A program made the translations under genes and the position numbers. Positions 7,574 through 16,440 of a stretch of DNA of 55,508 bases are shown piece by piece. How positions within the stretch are numbered: the first letter of the stretch is position 1; each line of letters begins with the position of its first letter. The stretch comes from Bacteroidota bacterium (GTDB lineage Bacteria; Bacteroidota; Ignavibacteria; Kryptoniales; JAKASW01), in the NCBI GenBank assembly GCA_021811615.1, contig JAJZNW010000076.1, forward strand, positions 1-55,508, in the 5' to 3' direction. The notes beneath the pieces are model-generated. The model did not search any database, was not told the DNA's origin, and saw nothing but the letters and a program-made list of their open reading frames with translations.

Positions 7574-9972
7574 ATGTGGTACGACAACTTAAACACCACT
7601 TGCCTCGGCAATTCCCAATATGCACCTGTCGTGTATGCACCCTTCACAAGATGAATATGGTCCAAGAGGTTCGTCACATACAGAGAGGGGTCGAGCGTGA
7701 TGCCGTGACCGAGATAGAAAGTATAGCCACCGGATAAGTTGAATATCCATGCCGGCGACACCTTATTTGCAACGTTGAAATCAAACAGACCGGCACCGTA
7801 CGGTATGCCGGATGTGTTCCCGTTTGACATGCCTGACCCATAAATGCCGGTAACATTAACGAACCAATCGAACGGCTGGTAATTGAGCGACGCCACAACG
7901 GACAATCTCTGGTCATGGTCCATGTCGGTGACCGAGCCCATTGAACTTATGGGGAGGAATCCGCCCGTCACGAGACCGGATCCGTAAGCATGGCTGAGCG
8001 CGGAATTTATATACCCCGAAAACGGGGTGGATGGATTGTCGAACGAAAGACCGAGTTCTATACCGGCCGTGTGTATGGTCTGGACGTTGACCTCCGCATC
8101 TATGGCGGTATTCCCAAGTGTCTCATCATTGAGCCCCGGATTCGCATACTCGTAATACGCATCCGCTTTCATGCGAAGCCCGAAACCGAAGTCATGCAGG
8201 TATCCCGTTTCATACCAGTCGGATCTCTGGGGCAATGTCGGCACTCCCGAATAGGCCGCGCTCGAGGCGATGGCGTGCAGCCCTTCAATGAGTATCGGCA
8301 GAAAGACCTTACCATAGTAGAGATAAACGGAGTTGGCAGGGTCAAAGAGAATGTTCCATTTGATCCGAGGACTGACCTGGTTCTGGAGCGGAGTGTTGGG
8401 TTGGATTTGCTGGTCGTATCTCAGGCCGATGTTGAACGATGACCAGTCGAGAGGGCTCCAGGTCGTCTGTGCAAAAGCCCCGAAATTGGATCCCTGGAAA
8501 TTCGTGTTGTCGGACGGACCTGCAATACCTGCCGGGGTTGTGGTCGAATAGTCTTCGTTCCCCCACACGTTGTTTAGGTCGATACCGGTGGTGTACTTGA
8601 TTGCGGACGACAGCCGTTGGTCATAAACGATTCTCGTACCGAGAGTCGTGAAACCGCGGTTTTCACCGAGTACGTAATTGGTTGTATCGCCTGCAAACTG
8701 GAAATCCGGTGAATCGCCAGAACCGGGATTGTAGAGGAGACCACCTTCCCGCGCATACGCGCCGACGAAAAGCCGGCTTTCCCTGTTTTCCTTCGAAGAG
8801 ATGGTGTGATAATACGAAAGCGTCTGAAATGCATTTGTCGTGTTCTGGATATCGTTGGCAACTGTTCCCGCGGGATCATAAGGTATCTGCGTGACGGTAC
8901 TGCTCCAGTTTAGATTAGATGTGAGGTAATCCCCATTACTGAAGAGGTATTCCAGTTTACCATAGAGGAAATAGTCGAACCCATGGTCGTGGAAGATCTG
9001 CGGCGCAGGCGGCTCGATGCGGCTGAAGGACTCCTGTCGGGAACCTGAGACGAAAACACCGAAACTCCCGAAATGGTCGCTCAGAGCGAGGCTCTGACCG
9101 TTTGAATTAAGGGATTTGAATGCTCCAACTCCTGACCCCAGCGTGTCGTTTGAATTGGGTGCATAAAGGCTTCCTCCATATGTTGAAAAATCCAGATGGA
9201 ATCCTCCGGGCGGTACACGGTTCTGCAGGCTTATGATGGCTGCGGACTGTCCGCCGTATTTCGCCGGCCATGCGCCGTCCATAAATGTAGCTCTGTCAAC
9301 TACCTTCGTATCGACTATGCTGTTCAGGCTTCCCATGACACCGAGAGAGATAGGAACGCCGTCTATGTAGTATGTGTACTCGCCATGCTGGCCACGAATG
9401 TGCATCGCGCCGGTTGTTCCGCGGGCCGCTCCCATGAGGTTTTCCTGGACCAACGTAACCAAACCCGCAGTCGGCGGAGCGTGATATGTTTCCGCGGAAA
9501 ATACTTCGTTGTCGGTGCTCAGGTTAAAAGTCGTGACCGGTGTCATCCTCTTCCCTACAATAACCTGTTCTTTAAATGATAGCGTTGACAAATAAACGGA
9601 AGTGCCGACGTGACTCTTGTCTACAACGATGGTTTTGGAAAGGTCGTTGTACCCGACGGAGTGGACAGTGAGCCGGTAGTTGCCGTCGGGGACATTAATG
9701 AAGTCGGCTACTCCATTCGGGCCCGTTATCTTCTCGCCGATGACATTCCCGTTTTTTAGAATTGTAACAAGCGCAAGCTGCACTGGGACACGAAGATCCT
9801 TGTCGTAGACATGGACCCTGAATTCCTCTACATGCCGTAAATCCGCTGCAAGTGCGGCGGTATTCGACTCGTTGATTTCTGCGCGACGGCTCTGGGCGTG
9901 AGCATCGACGGAAAGAGAGGTTAACATTACTAATACCGATATATACAGAATCGAACATAAGAACAGTTTCAT
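7570..9972 (-). CDS. TonB-dependent outer-membrane receptor
   Basis: This 800-residue protein starts with a signal peptide (about 1-27, ending DAHAQS). A carboxypeptidase-regulatory-like beta-sandwich follows (about 48-130, with PNGVADFINVPDGNYRLTV). Next comes a plug domain (about 158-260; GAMHIRGQHGEYTYYIDG and FMDGAWPAKYGG). A 22-strand beta-barrel then runs to the C-terminus. Such receptors import scarce substrates (metal chelates, vitamins, glycans) across the outer membrane, using energy from TonB. The substrate is not evident. The upstream gene encodes a cysteine-rich exported protein, and the His/Met-containing plug segment would fit a metal, but that is inference. A 16-bp inverted repeat lies 94 bp upstream of the start. 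Confidence 0.9.
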   Translation of the reverse strand: MKLFLCSILYISVLVMLTSLSVDAHAQSRRAEINESNTAALAADLRHVEEFRVHVYDKDLRVPVQLALVTILKNGNVIGEKITGPNGVADFINVPDGNYRLTVHSVGYNDLSKTIVVDKSHVGTSVYLSTLSFKEQVIVGKRMTPVTTFNLSTDNEVFSAETYHAPPTAGLVTLVQENLMGAARGTTGAMHIRGQHGEYTYYIDGVPISLGVMGSLNSIVDTKVVDRATFMDGAWPAKYGGQSAAIISLQNRVPPGGFHLDFSTYGGSLYAPNSNDTLGSGVGAFKSLNSNGQSLALSDHFGSFGVFVSGSRQESFSRIEPPAPQIFHDHGFDYFLYGKLEYLFSNGDYLTSNLNWSSTVTQIPYDPAGTVANDIQNTTNAFQTLSYYHTISSKENRESRLFVGAYAREGGLLYNPGSGDSPDFQFAGDTTNYVLGENRGFTTLGTRIVYDQRLSSAIKYTTGIDLNNVWGNEDYSTTTPAGIAGPSDNTNFQGSNFGAFAQTTWSPLDWSSFNIGLRYDQQIQPNTPLQNQVSPRIKWNILFDPANSVYLYYGKVFLPILIEGLHAIASSAAYSGVPTLPQRSDWYETGYLHDFGFGLRMKADAYYEYANPGLNDETLGNTAIDAEVNVQTIHTAGIELGLSFDNPSTPFSGYINSALSHAYGSGLVTGGFLPISSMGSVTDMDHDQRLSVVASLNYQPFDWFVNVTGIYGSGMSNGNTSGIPYGAGLFDFNVANKVSPAWIFNLSGGYTFYLGHGITLDPSLYVTNLLDHIHLVKGAYTTGAYWELPRQVVFKLSYHM

Positions 9973-10065
9973 CCTTGAATCTCCATCGCAATGATTGTGT
10001 CGAACAGACTATTTCAGTAACCGGCGCTGTGCGAAAATTACGCGGTGTGGATATGCGATTTCAGG

Positions 10066-10081
10066 ATGTGGTACACCACAT
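10066..10081. promoter_or_regulatory. inverted repeat upstream of TonB receptor
   Basis: ATGTGGT-AC-ACCACAT is a perfect 7-bp inverted repeat with a 2-bp spacer. It lies between the cysteine-rich gene and the TonB receptor start at 9972. Its position and symmetry suit a dimeric repressor operator, but no matching regulator is nearby. I could not identify a specific regulon. Confidence 0.35.
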
Positions 10082-10117
10082 TCTCCCGAAATTCAGTCGG
10101 TCGCTGACAATTCGATT

Positions 10118-10549
10118 TTACAGGCTTATTGTCTGAAGATGGAGAAGTTCTTGCGGAGGTTTTATCAGCCTTGTTTTTACCCCATCGGATAAGGAAGGGA
10201 AATATCCCGGTACCCTCATCAGCAAAATCAATTCAAAATGGTTTGCACCCCCGGCAGGACCGCCAAAGAAGAAATTCATTGCATCCCCAAGGAATTTTGG
10301 CTCCTGCGCAAACGGCCGCATGGAGTCGCAATCGCGAATCACACAACACTCCTTTATGTCATGACGGGCTTCGCAGTACGGGCAGTCGCAGCACCGGTCT
10401 CCCCCTTTTCCGCAGGACATCAGACAGGTGCAACGAGTCCCGGCATTCTGTATCGGGCTTAAGATCGTGCAGCAAGGGATGCCGAAAGCAGGTTCGATGA
10501 TAGCCATCAACATGACCATCCGTGCAAACTTGCTGATCAACGCCAGCAT
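10118..10549 (-). CDS. cysteine-rich exported or membrane-anchored protein, unknown function
   Basis: I chose the ATG at 10549 (GGAAGC just upstream) because a signal-like hydrophobic segment (MVMLMAIIEPAFG) follows; an in-frame ATG at 10600 is possible. The product is 143 residues. The centre is packed with cysteines: CCTI, then CTCLMSCGKGGDRCCDCPYC, then ECCVIRDCD. This spacing suggests metal binding or several disulfides. A block MRPFAQEPKFLGDAMNFFF follows, then a less conserved tail. It lies 145 bp upstream of the TonB receptor on the same strand. A link with metal handling at the cell envelope is plausible but unproven. The antisense frame on the plus strand has no family resemblance. 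Confidence 0.5.
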   Translation of the reverse strand: MLALISKFARMVMLMAIIEPAFGIPCCTILSPIQNAGTRCTCLMSCGKGGDRCCDCPYCEARHDIKECCVIRDCDSMRPFAQEPKFLGDAMNFFFGGPAGGANHFELILLMRVPGYFPSLSDGVKTRLIKPPQELLHLQTISL

Positions 10550-10711
10550 GCTTCCGGAAAAAAGCTTACCTCTATCCATACTTTGAAAACCAAACATCAC
10601 AGTTTTGAACGGGCCTCAGGAAACACAAGTTCCAGGAATGCCCGAGCTTTGCTGAACGCGGAAGAAAAATACCCGGCTAATCTTCGGGCGATTCATGGAG
10701 TCCATCATTTG

Positions 10712-11239
10712 TCAGTCATGCGCAGCGTCATACGACTTCACAGACTTCATGATGGCTTCTTTCGCAGCCTGTGCTCCCTCCCAACCGAAGCTTTCCACAA
10801 ACTTCCCTTCGAGCTCCTTGTAAGTTTCAAAGAAGTGTTCGGCTTCGCGAAGAAAGTGCCTCGCAACGTCGATTATGTCGAAGACATGACTGTAACGAGG
10901 ATCGAGCGACGGCACGGCTAGTATCTTGCTGTCCGATCCTTTCTCATCGGTCATCACAAGCACTCCGACAGGTCTCGCGCGCAGCAAGAGCCCCGTTTGC
11001 AGCGGTTCCTCGTCGAGTACCAGAACATCGAGCGGGTCGCCGTCATCCCAGAGCGTGTGCGGGATGAATCCGTAAGCTGTGGGATAGTGAACCGCAGAGT
11101 ACAAAACACGGTCCAGCCTGAAGACTTCGAGTTTCGGATCGTATTCTATCTTTGTATGAGTTCCTTTTGGTATCTCAATTATGACATTGACTTCATCCGG
11201 CGCATTATCGCCGATCGGTAATTCTTTTAGGTTCGGCAT
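10712..11239 (-). CDS. ppa: inorganic pyrophosphatase, family I
   Basis: This cytoplasmic enzyme hydrolyses pyrophosphate to two phosphates with Mg2+, pulling biosynthetic reactions forward. At 175 residues it matches bacterial family I enzymes. The signature with metal-binding aspartates is visible at about residues 65-71 (DDGDPLDVLVLDE). Other active-site segments are IEIPKGTHTKIEYDP, LDRVLYSAVHYPTAYGFIP and the region around YSHVFDIIDV. The C-terminal helix ends KSVKSYDAAHD. The ATG at 11237-11239 follows a weak GAGA. It stands alone, with no operon partner, as is usual for this housekeeping gene. Confidence 0.97.
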   Translation of the reverse strand: MPNLKELPIGDNAPDEVNVIIEIPKGTHTKIEYDPKLEVFRLDRVLYSAVHYPTAYGFIPHTLWDDGDPLDVLVLDEEPLQTGLLLRARPVGVLVMTDEKGSDSKILAVPSLDPRYSHVFDIIDVARHFLREAEHFFETYKELEGKFVESFGWEGAQAAKEAIMKSVKSYDAAHD

Positions 11240-11713
11240 TTATTCTCTCGAACTATATTTTCGTTTAATTTGCTTGAAAGGGAGGCACGGCGGAGTGTTG
11301 ACATAAAACCCGGCGAACATGCATCTCACTAACCTCGAACTCTACAACAAAGGCGAAGCAAAATTCGTTCGAAGGAATGCGAACTAAGAAGCAGATTCCA
11401 TGGATACGGATAAGAGAAGATGAAATATCGAATCGGCCAAATTCAAGTGTTCCCGATCTAACCCCGGCAGATTTATCGCGAAACTTCGTAGTGGCCCGTC
11501 CCAAAGGACTCCATGACAGCTTCCCGCCCAGAGCCCTGCGACGGATAGTCGGGAGATGCGCTCGACAGTAGGTGTCCTTCCGACACGATGTGAAGCCAAA
11601 CAGCCGCGGGCGCCTCTGAAGAACCGTTGCTTTTGTGCGTTAGAAGAAAGAAACCACCTGCCAGTAGCACTCCCCGCTCGATGTCCAACTGACCGGGCAA
11701 AGACGGGGCCCGA
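11240..11713. other. intergenic region between hybrid kinase and pyrophosphatase
   Basis: About 470 bp without a gene I can support. A 75-codon minus-strand frame (11473-11700, TTG start, 13 bp after the kinase stop) contains a hydrophobic segment GVLLAGGFFLLTH, but its SD and codon use are weak. The pyrophosphatase promoter should lie at the left end; a TATAGT about 20 bp before its ATG is a candidate -10. Confidence 0.35.
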
Positions 11714-13276
11714 TCACGCGTCCAGGACTTCGCGGACTTTCATGTGAATGTCGGATACCTTGTACGGTTTGAGTATAACATCGCTGGCGCCGTTCTCAAG
11801 TACTGACGCGCGCTCGTTTGGTTCTATGTATCCGGTCGCGAGGATAAACTTGACTCGGGGATTTATTTCCTTGAGCCAAGTCAGGACTTCGCTCCCGGTC
11901 AGTTTCGGAAGCCCCATATCCGAAATCACCAGCGCGATATTCTGATGGCTTTTCATGTAAGCCTCTACAGCCTCACGTCCGTTCCAGGTTCTAATTACTC
12001 TGTATCCCTTTGACATGAGCATTGTGGCAAGAAGATCATTGAGCATCTCCTCGTCTTCGGCAATCAGTATCGTCTCATCCCCTCCTCTAATGTCGTCGTC
12101 AGAGATCCCTTCGGGTTGACCCGACACAGCACGGCCATGATAAGCCGGGAAATAGATGGAAAAAGTAGTGCCCTTCCCCGGCTCACTTCTGACGTTGATG
12201 AAACCGCGATGGGACTCGACGATTCCTGATACTACAGCAAGGCCGAGGCCTGTTCCCCTCCCGTCCTCCTTGGTCGTGAAGAAGGGCTCGAAGATGTGAT
12301 CCAGTATTTCTTCAGACATGCCGCAGCCATTATCGCTGACACCGACGAGCACATAATCGCCCGGGGGAGCGGCCGGAAACAGCCGGGCGATGGTTGCTTC
12401 AGGAGCAACCTCTGTAGAGAGAATAATATCACCTGACGAATTCATCGCGTCCTTGGCGTTCAGTATGAGATTCAAGACGACCTGATGAATCTGTACGGGG
12501 TCGCCCTCGATGACGGGGATATCTTCAGACAGGTTACAGAGAAGGTGCATCGATTTCGGAAAAGTCTCGTCGAAGAGCTTCGATATATCTTTTATGATTC
12601 TGTTAATCGATGTGTCGGTGAATGCGGGTTCGGAGTTTCGAGCGAACATCAACAGCTGTTTGACGAGAGACGCACCTCTTTCGGCGGCTTCCGAAATCAA
12701 GCGGCTGCGAATTGCAACTCTTTCTCCGTCTCCCGCCGATCTTGCGATCATCGAGGCGTTCCCGACTATGATCCCAAGTAGGTTATTGAAATCATGAGCG
12801 ATCCCGCTAACCAGGATGCCGATACTTTCAAGTTTCTGCGCCTGCGCAACCTTCCAATGCGACTTCCTCCTTTCAGTCACGTCGTCGTACACCTGGAGAA
12901 TTGCTTTCTTCCCGCCGAACATCAGACCAGTATGGATGATTCGGAAGGCCCTTCCACTTATCTCGCCGGCCATTTCGACGGTCTTGGTTTCGCCGATCCC
13001 TATCCCCACCTTTAAAGGACACCCTTCGCATTTCGGTCCGTCCGTTCCTGGAACATCCCAGCAGTGCTCCGAGGTTATGTCCCTGCCTGCAAGCCTCTTC
13101 ATCTCATCGTTGCAGAAGAGCACCACGCCGTCGAGGTCTACTATGTTGATTGCCGACCGGTTTGTCTCCGGCAAGACCTGGCAGGGCTGGGCAAGTTTGC
13201 ATGAGTTCCACCGATCCGATCCGGAAACCTGCCCAATTGGAGCCTTGTCCACCCGAACTTCATTTTCGATGCTCAT
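11714..13276 (-). CDS. PAS hybrid histidine kinase with C-terminal receiver
   Basis: This 520-residue protein has no membrane segment. A PAS domain (about 35-140) carries a cysteine set (Cys55, Cys72, Cys83, Cys86; the CEGCP motif), recalling PAS domains that bind metal or a redox cofactor. HisKA follows with phosphoacceptor His161 ([11 protein letters not shown]). HATPase_c spans about 265-380 with N-box LNLILNAKDAM, G1 SDNGCGM and G2 GRGTGLGLAVV. A receiver (about 402-520) has EDEE, Asp453 (ISDMGLP) and LKPYK. The HDFNN type of H-box is common in NtrB-like hybrid kinases. It is the last gene of the chemosensory locus, 150 bp downstream of the membrane chemoreceptor. It probably phosphorylates its own receiver; the output is unknown. 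Confidence 0.9.
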   Translation of the reverse strand: MSIENEVRVDKAPIGQVSGSDRWNSCKLAQPCQVLPETNRSAINIVDLDGVVLFCNDEMKRLAGRDITSEHCWDVPGTDGPKCEGCPLKVGIGIGETKTVEMAGEISGRAFRIIHTGLMFGGKKAILQVYDDVTERRKSHWKVAQAQKLESIGILVSGIAHDFNNLLGIIVGNASMIARSAGDGERVAIRSRLISEAAERGASLVKQLLMFARNSEPAFTDTSINRIIKDISKLFDETFPKSMHLLCNLSEDIPVIEGDPVQIHQVVLNLILNAKDAMNSSGDIILSTEVAPEATIARLFPAAPPGDYVLVGVSDNGCGMSEEILDHIFEPFFTTKEDGRGTGLGLAVVSGIVESHRGFINVRSEPGKGTTFSIYFPAYHGRAVSGQPEGISDDDIRGGDETILIAEDEEMLNDLLATMLMSKGYRVIRTWNGREAVEAYMKSHQNIALVISDMGLPKLTGSEVLTWLKEINPRVKFILATGYIEPNERASVLENGASDVILKPYKVSDIHMKVREVLDA

Positions 13277-13424
13277 AACCGTATTCCTCTTTCAATTAAG
13301 ATGAAATCCACTGCGTGGTATGAAATCGAATTGATGACCACGCGATGCGCCGGGTATCCCGGCGAAGAAAAGGACGAGAGACAATCTCCGCACTTTAGCA
13401 GTGTCAAGGAGTTCGATTCTTCCT

Positions 13425-15545
13425 TCATGCGTCTACCAGTATGCCGTTCTCGCGGACAGCAAGCGTTCCGGTTTTGCGCACATTACGGAGCCCGGTTCCC
13501 GGCGCGGGCGCAGCGGAACGGCTGTCGATTTTGAATTTGAGTACGAGGTCCTGCAGGCTCGAAGTAAGCCTGTTTAGATTGTCGGCAGCTTGCGCAATCT
13601 GCTGGGTGCCGGATGCACTTTGCTGAGACACGCTGCTGATAGCTTCGATGTTCTTGCTAATTTGTTCGGCGGCCGTAGATTGCTCCTCGCTAGCGGCTGC
13701 GACCTGTGCAACGACGTCGACTACCTGTTGAGTCCCGTTAATGATATCGACCAGTGCGGTGCTGGCCTGGTCCGCCAGCTTTTTCCCGTTTTCTACTTCC
13801 GCCGTGCCTTCATCAATGGCATTTACCACCTCGCCGGTCTCGGCCTGTACTCTCTTAATCATTTCGGCGATTTCCTTGGTTGCCTTAGTCGTTCTCTCGG
13901 CGAGCTTCCTCACTTCGTCGGCAACGACGGCAAACCCGCGTCCTTGTTCACCTGCCCGCGCGGCTTCAATAGCCGCATTAAGCGCAAGCAAGTTGGTCTG
14001 ATCGGCGATATCGTCAATTACCTGAACGATCTCCCCTATTTGATCGCTGCTCTTTCCGAGAGTCCTGATCTTGTCGGCGGATCTGCCGACAACTTCGGCG
14101 ACTTTATCCATACCGACAATAGTGCTTCTGACGACATCTCCGCCCTGTTCGGCTTTTTTGCCGGCCTCTTTGGCCGCGTCTGCCGCCACTGCGGCATTCC
14201 TGGTCGTTTCCACTATCGTCTTTGTCATCTCCTCGACCGCCGTCGCAACTTCAGACGCCTGCGCACTCTGCTCCTGAGCACCCGCAGCCATCTCTTCCGT
14301 ACTCGAAGAAATCTGGGCGCTCGTGCTGGCTGTGGATTGCACCGCCTCGGTGACTTCAGAGATCACCTCGCTAAGCGAGTCGCCAAGCTGGTTTATGCTT
14401 TTCTTGATCAGCTGGTGATCTCCTTTATACTCGCCCTTCACTCTCACAGTTAAGTCGCCCTTCGCCATCACCTCGAGGACATCAGATCCTTCCTTGACCG
14501 GAAGAATCACCGCGTCCAATATTTCATTAATACCGCGAACAATTTCTTTATAGCCCCCTTTGAAGCTGTCCGCATTTCCTCTTTCACTAAGTCTGCCGTC
14601 GATCGAAGAACTAATGAGTATGTCTGTCTCCGCCTTCAAAGCTTCGAGTGCCCTGGTGGTCCCATTCAATGCAGGGGCAATCTCATCGGCCTCATCTTTG
14701 GGGGTGATCTCGAAGTTGAAGTCCCCTTCGGATATCCTCTTCATGCTCCCGACGACAAATTTCTGAAGGTCATCCGCAAACTTGTCCATCGTTGACGCCA
14801 TCAGACCGACTTCATCCCTGGTGTTCAGATCAAGTCTTCCACTCAGATGGCCCCGTCCCATTTCCTGGATCATTGCCGTCGTCTTTTTCAAGGGGTCCAT
14901 GATGAGTCTCGTTAGCCACACACCGATGAGCACCGAAATCAAACCTCCGGCTATCAGAAGCGCAAGCATGAGACTTTGCGCCCCGACAGTCGCAGCGGCG
15001 TTTGAGTCGGTCGCCTGCTCCGCAGCGGACTGGTTTGATTGAATCATCATATCGATGCCGGAAACGCCGGCGCTTTCCGACGACTTCATCTTGCCACTGC
15101 GATACTTTGCAGCGCCGGTCTTATCGCCCGACAATACGAGCCGAGCGTAATTATTCAGGTCGGAGCAGTAATTCCGGTAATCCGTCCGCAGATTTTCGAA
15201 GTTCAACTTATCCTGCTTGTTGATGAAGGTGCGTCTGTATTTCGCCAATTCGGATTGAACCACAGAATCCTGCGTCTTCACATCATTCATCAGGTTTTCA
15301 ACATCACCCCTGCCCGATGCAGATATCATCAATGACGCATCGTTCCTTATTTTCTCGAATGCCGTCGATATCCTTGCCAGTTGCGCCAGCGGCCTGGTTG
15401 TGTTTTCATACAGGAAAGCGTCTCTCCCGTTGACTCCGTTCACGCAGGCGATGCCTATGATTCCGATCGCCACGGTGATCGATGCGACAAGCAAAAAACC
15501 CAGCTGTAGTTTAGTCCCTATTTTCAAGTCGTGAAACCATTTCAT
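13425..15545 (-). CDS. membrane methyl-accepting chemotaxis protein
   Basis: The start is the ATG at 15545, with GGAG seven bases upstream; the GTG at 15557 is part of that SD. The product is 706 residues. A first membrane helix (about 12-32) is followed by a periplasmic four-helix-bundle sensor (about 35-185), a second helix (about 188-212, [19 protein letters not shown]) and HAMP-like segments to about 400. A long signalling hairpin follows, with the conserved tip [20 protein letters not shown] and [15 protein letters not shown]. Glu/Gln-rich flanks offer methylation sites for CheR, CheB and CheD. The ligand is unknown. It follows cheW by 37 bp, so receptor and coupling protein form a unit within the chemosensory locus. 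The tail lacks a typical CheR-tethering pentapeptide. Confidence 0.95.
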   Translation of the reverse strand: MKWFHDLKIGTKLQLGFLLVASITVAIGIIGIACVNGVNGRDAFLYENTTRPLAQLARISTAFEKIRNDASLMISASGRGDVENLMNDVKTQDSVVQSELAKYRRTFINKQDKLNFENLRTDYRNYCSDLNNYARLVLSGDKTGAAKYRSGKMKSSESAGVSGIDMMIQSNQSAAEQATDSNAAATVGAQSLMLALLIAGGLISVLIGVWLTRLIMDPLKKTTAMIQEMGRGHLSGRLDLNTRDEVGLMASTMDKFADDLQKFVVGSMKRISEGDFNFEITPKDEADEIAPALNGTTRALEALKAETDILISSSIDGRLSERGNADSFKGGYKEIVRGINEILDAVILPVKEGSDVLEVMAKGDLTVRVKGEYKGDHQLIKKSINQLGDSLSEVISEVTEAVQSTASTSAQISSSTEEMAAGAQEQSAQASEVATAVEEMTKTIVETTRNAAVAADAAKEAGKKAEQGGDVVRSTIVGMDKVAEVVGRSADKIRTLGKSSDQIGEIVQVIDDIADQTNLLALNAAIEAARAGEQGRGFAVVADEVRKLAERTTKATKEIAEMIKRVQAETGEVVNAIDEGTAEVENGKKLADQASTALVDIINGTQQVVDVVAQVAAASEEQSTAAEQISKNIEAISSVSQQSASGTQQIAQAADNLNRLTSSLQDLVLKFKIDSRSAAPAPGTGLRNVRKTGTLAVRENGILVDA

Positions 15546-15582
15546 TTTCAGCTCCACTTTTACGATTTATTGGTTCAAGCGA

Positions 15583-16062
15583 TCACAAAGATCCGGCAGT
15601 CAGATTCTGTTTTTCTCCTGATACAATCTTAACCGGGTCTACGAGAATGAGAAGTCTGTCCTCAAGCTTTGCGATAGATTTGAAAAAATCGGAGCGCAAT
15701 CCGGCAACAATGTCGGGCGGCGGCTCGAAGCAATCCGAAAAGATTCTCAGGACTTCCTTCACTGCATCCACTTTGAACCCGGTCGTTTTTCCATCCACCC
15801 GGGCGACGATTATTCTCGTGTTCTGATCATCTGATTTCTCCTCCATTCCAAGCCTCTTACGCAAATTCATCACCGGGACTATTTTCCCTCTCAAGTTGAT
15901 GATGCCTTCGATATACTCGGGTACCTGCGGAAGCTCAGTGATGCCGGTGATTCTGTCTATCTCTTGGACGCTCAGGATGTCCAGGCCAAATTCTTCCCGG
16001 CCGATTTCGAAGGTGACCAGCTGTTTGTCGGGGCCGGTCGTTTTGTCTATATCCGCTCTCAT
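15583..16062 (-). CDS. cheW: chemotaxis coupling protein CheW (second copy)
   Basis: This 159-residue single CheW domain links chemoreceptors to CheA. It shows LVTFEIGREEFGLDILSVQEI at the N-terminus, then the signature VPEYIEGIINLRGKIVPVMNLRKRLG and a C-terminal FFKSIAKLEDRLLILVDPVKI. The ATG at 16060-16062 is preceded by AAAGGA. It sits immediately upstream of the membrane chemoreceptor (37 bp) and probably serves it. Another cheW lies at 24699-25202; the two are clearly diverged, which suggests they pair with different receptors. Confidence 0.95.
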   Translation of the reverse strand: MRADIDKTTGPDKQLVTFEIGREEFGLDILSVQEIDRITGITELPQVPEYIEGIINLRGKIVPVMNLRKRLGMEEKSDDQNTRIIVARVDGKTTGFKVDAVKEVLRIFSDCFEPPPDIVAGLRSDFFKSIAKLEDRLLILVDPVKIVSGEKQNLTAGSL

Positions 16063-16436
16063 CGCATCCTTTCAATACCTGTTCTGTTACCGGATCTATC
16101 TAATCGCGAAGAAAACCGCCTTCAGTCGTAACACAGTCTCGCAATATCGAAGCCGGTACAATTCATATTCGTTTCTCGTTCTGTTATTAAACTCGGCATT
16201 TCATGATCCTGTTGATATAGTTTCGACTATCAAACGAAAGTCGATAAAAATGCGACAAGGCAGGGCCCATCGTGGAGGCGTGCCGGCATCATCCGACGTC
16301 AGTGTTACCGAAGCCACCACCGAGCAGTCAGGTTCAACAGAACAAAGCTCACACTTGATACTGCCGACTACTCCATTGCCGGAAGGTTTGCAATACACCT
16401 GTGCTTCCGTGTTTCCGAGCACTTCATAAGCCACCG
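16063..16436. other. intergenic region upstream of cheW-receptor unit
   Basis: About 370 bp between the CheB-like gene and cheW. It contains a possible small coupled ORF (16201-16440, listed separately). The remaining 140 bp are AT-richer and probably hold a promoter for the cheW-receptor unit, but I see no clear -35/-10 pair, terminator or RNA gene. Confidence 0.3.
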
Positions 16437-16440
16437 TCAC
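16201..16440 (-). CDS. possible small protein (79 aa) coupled to CheB-like gene
   Basis: A GTG at 16438-16440 overlaps the TGA of the CheB-like gene (GTGA) and opens a 79-codon frame. The product has four cysteines in the middle and end (VYCKPSG, IKCELC, PDC, ALPCR) and balanced codon use. It has no recognisable domain, signal peptide or membrane helix. Coupling by overlap is common in this locus, which favours reality, but chance cannot be excluded. Confidence 0.35.
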   Translation of the reverse strand: MTVAYEVLGNTEAQVYCKPSGNGVVGSIKCELCSVEPDCSVVASVTLTSDDAGTPPRWALPCRIFIDFRLIVETISTGS

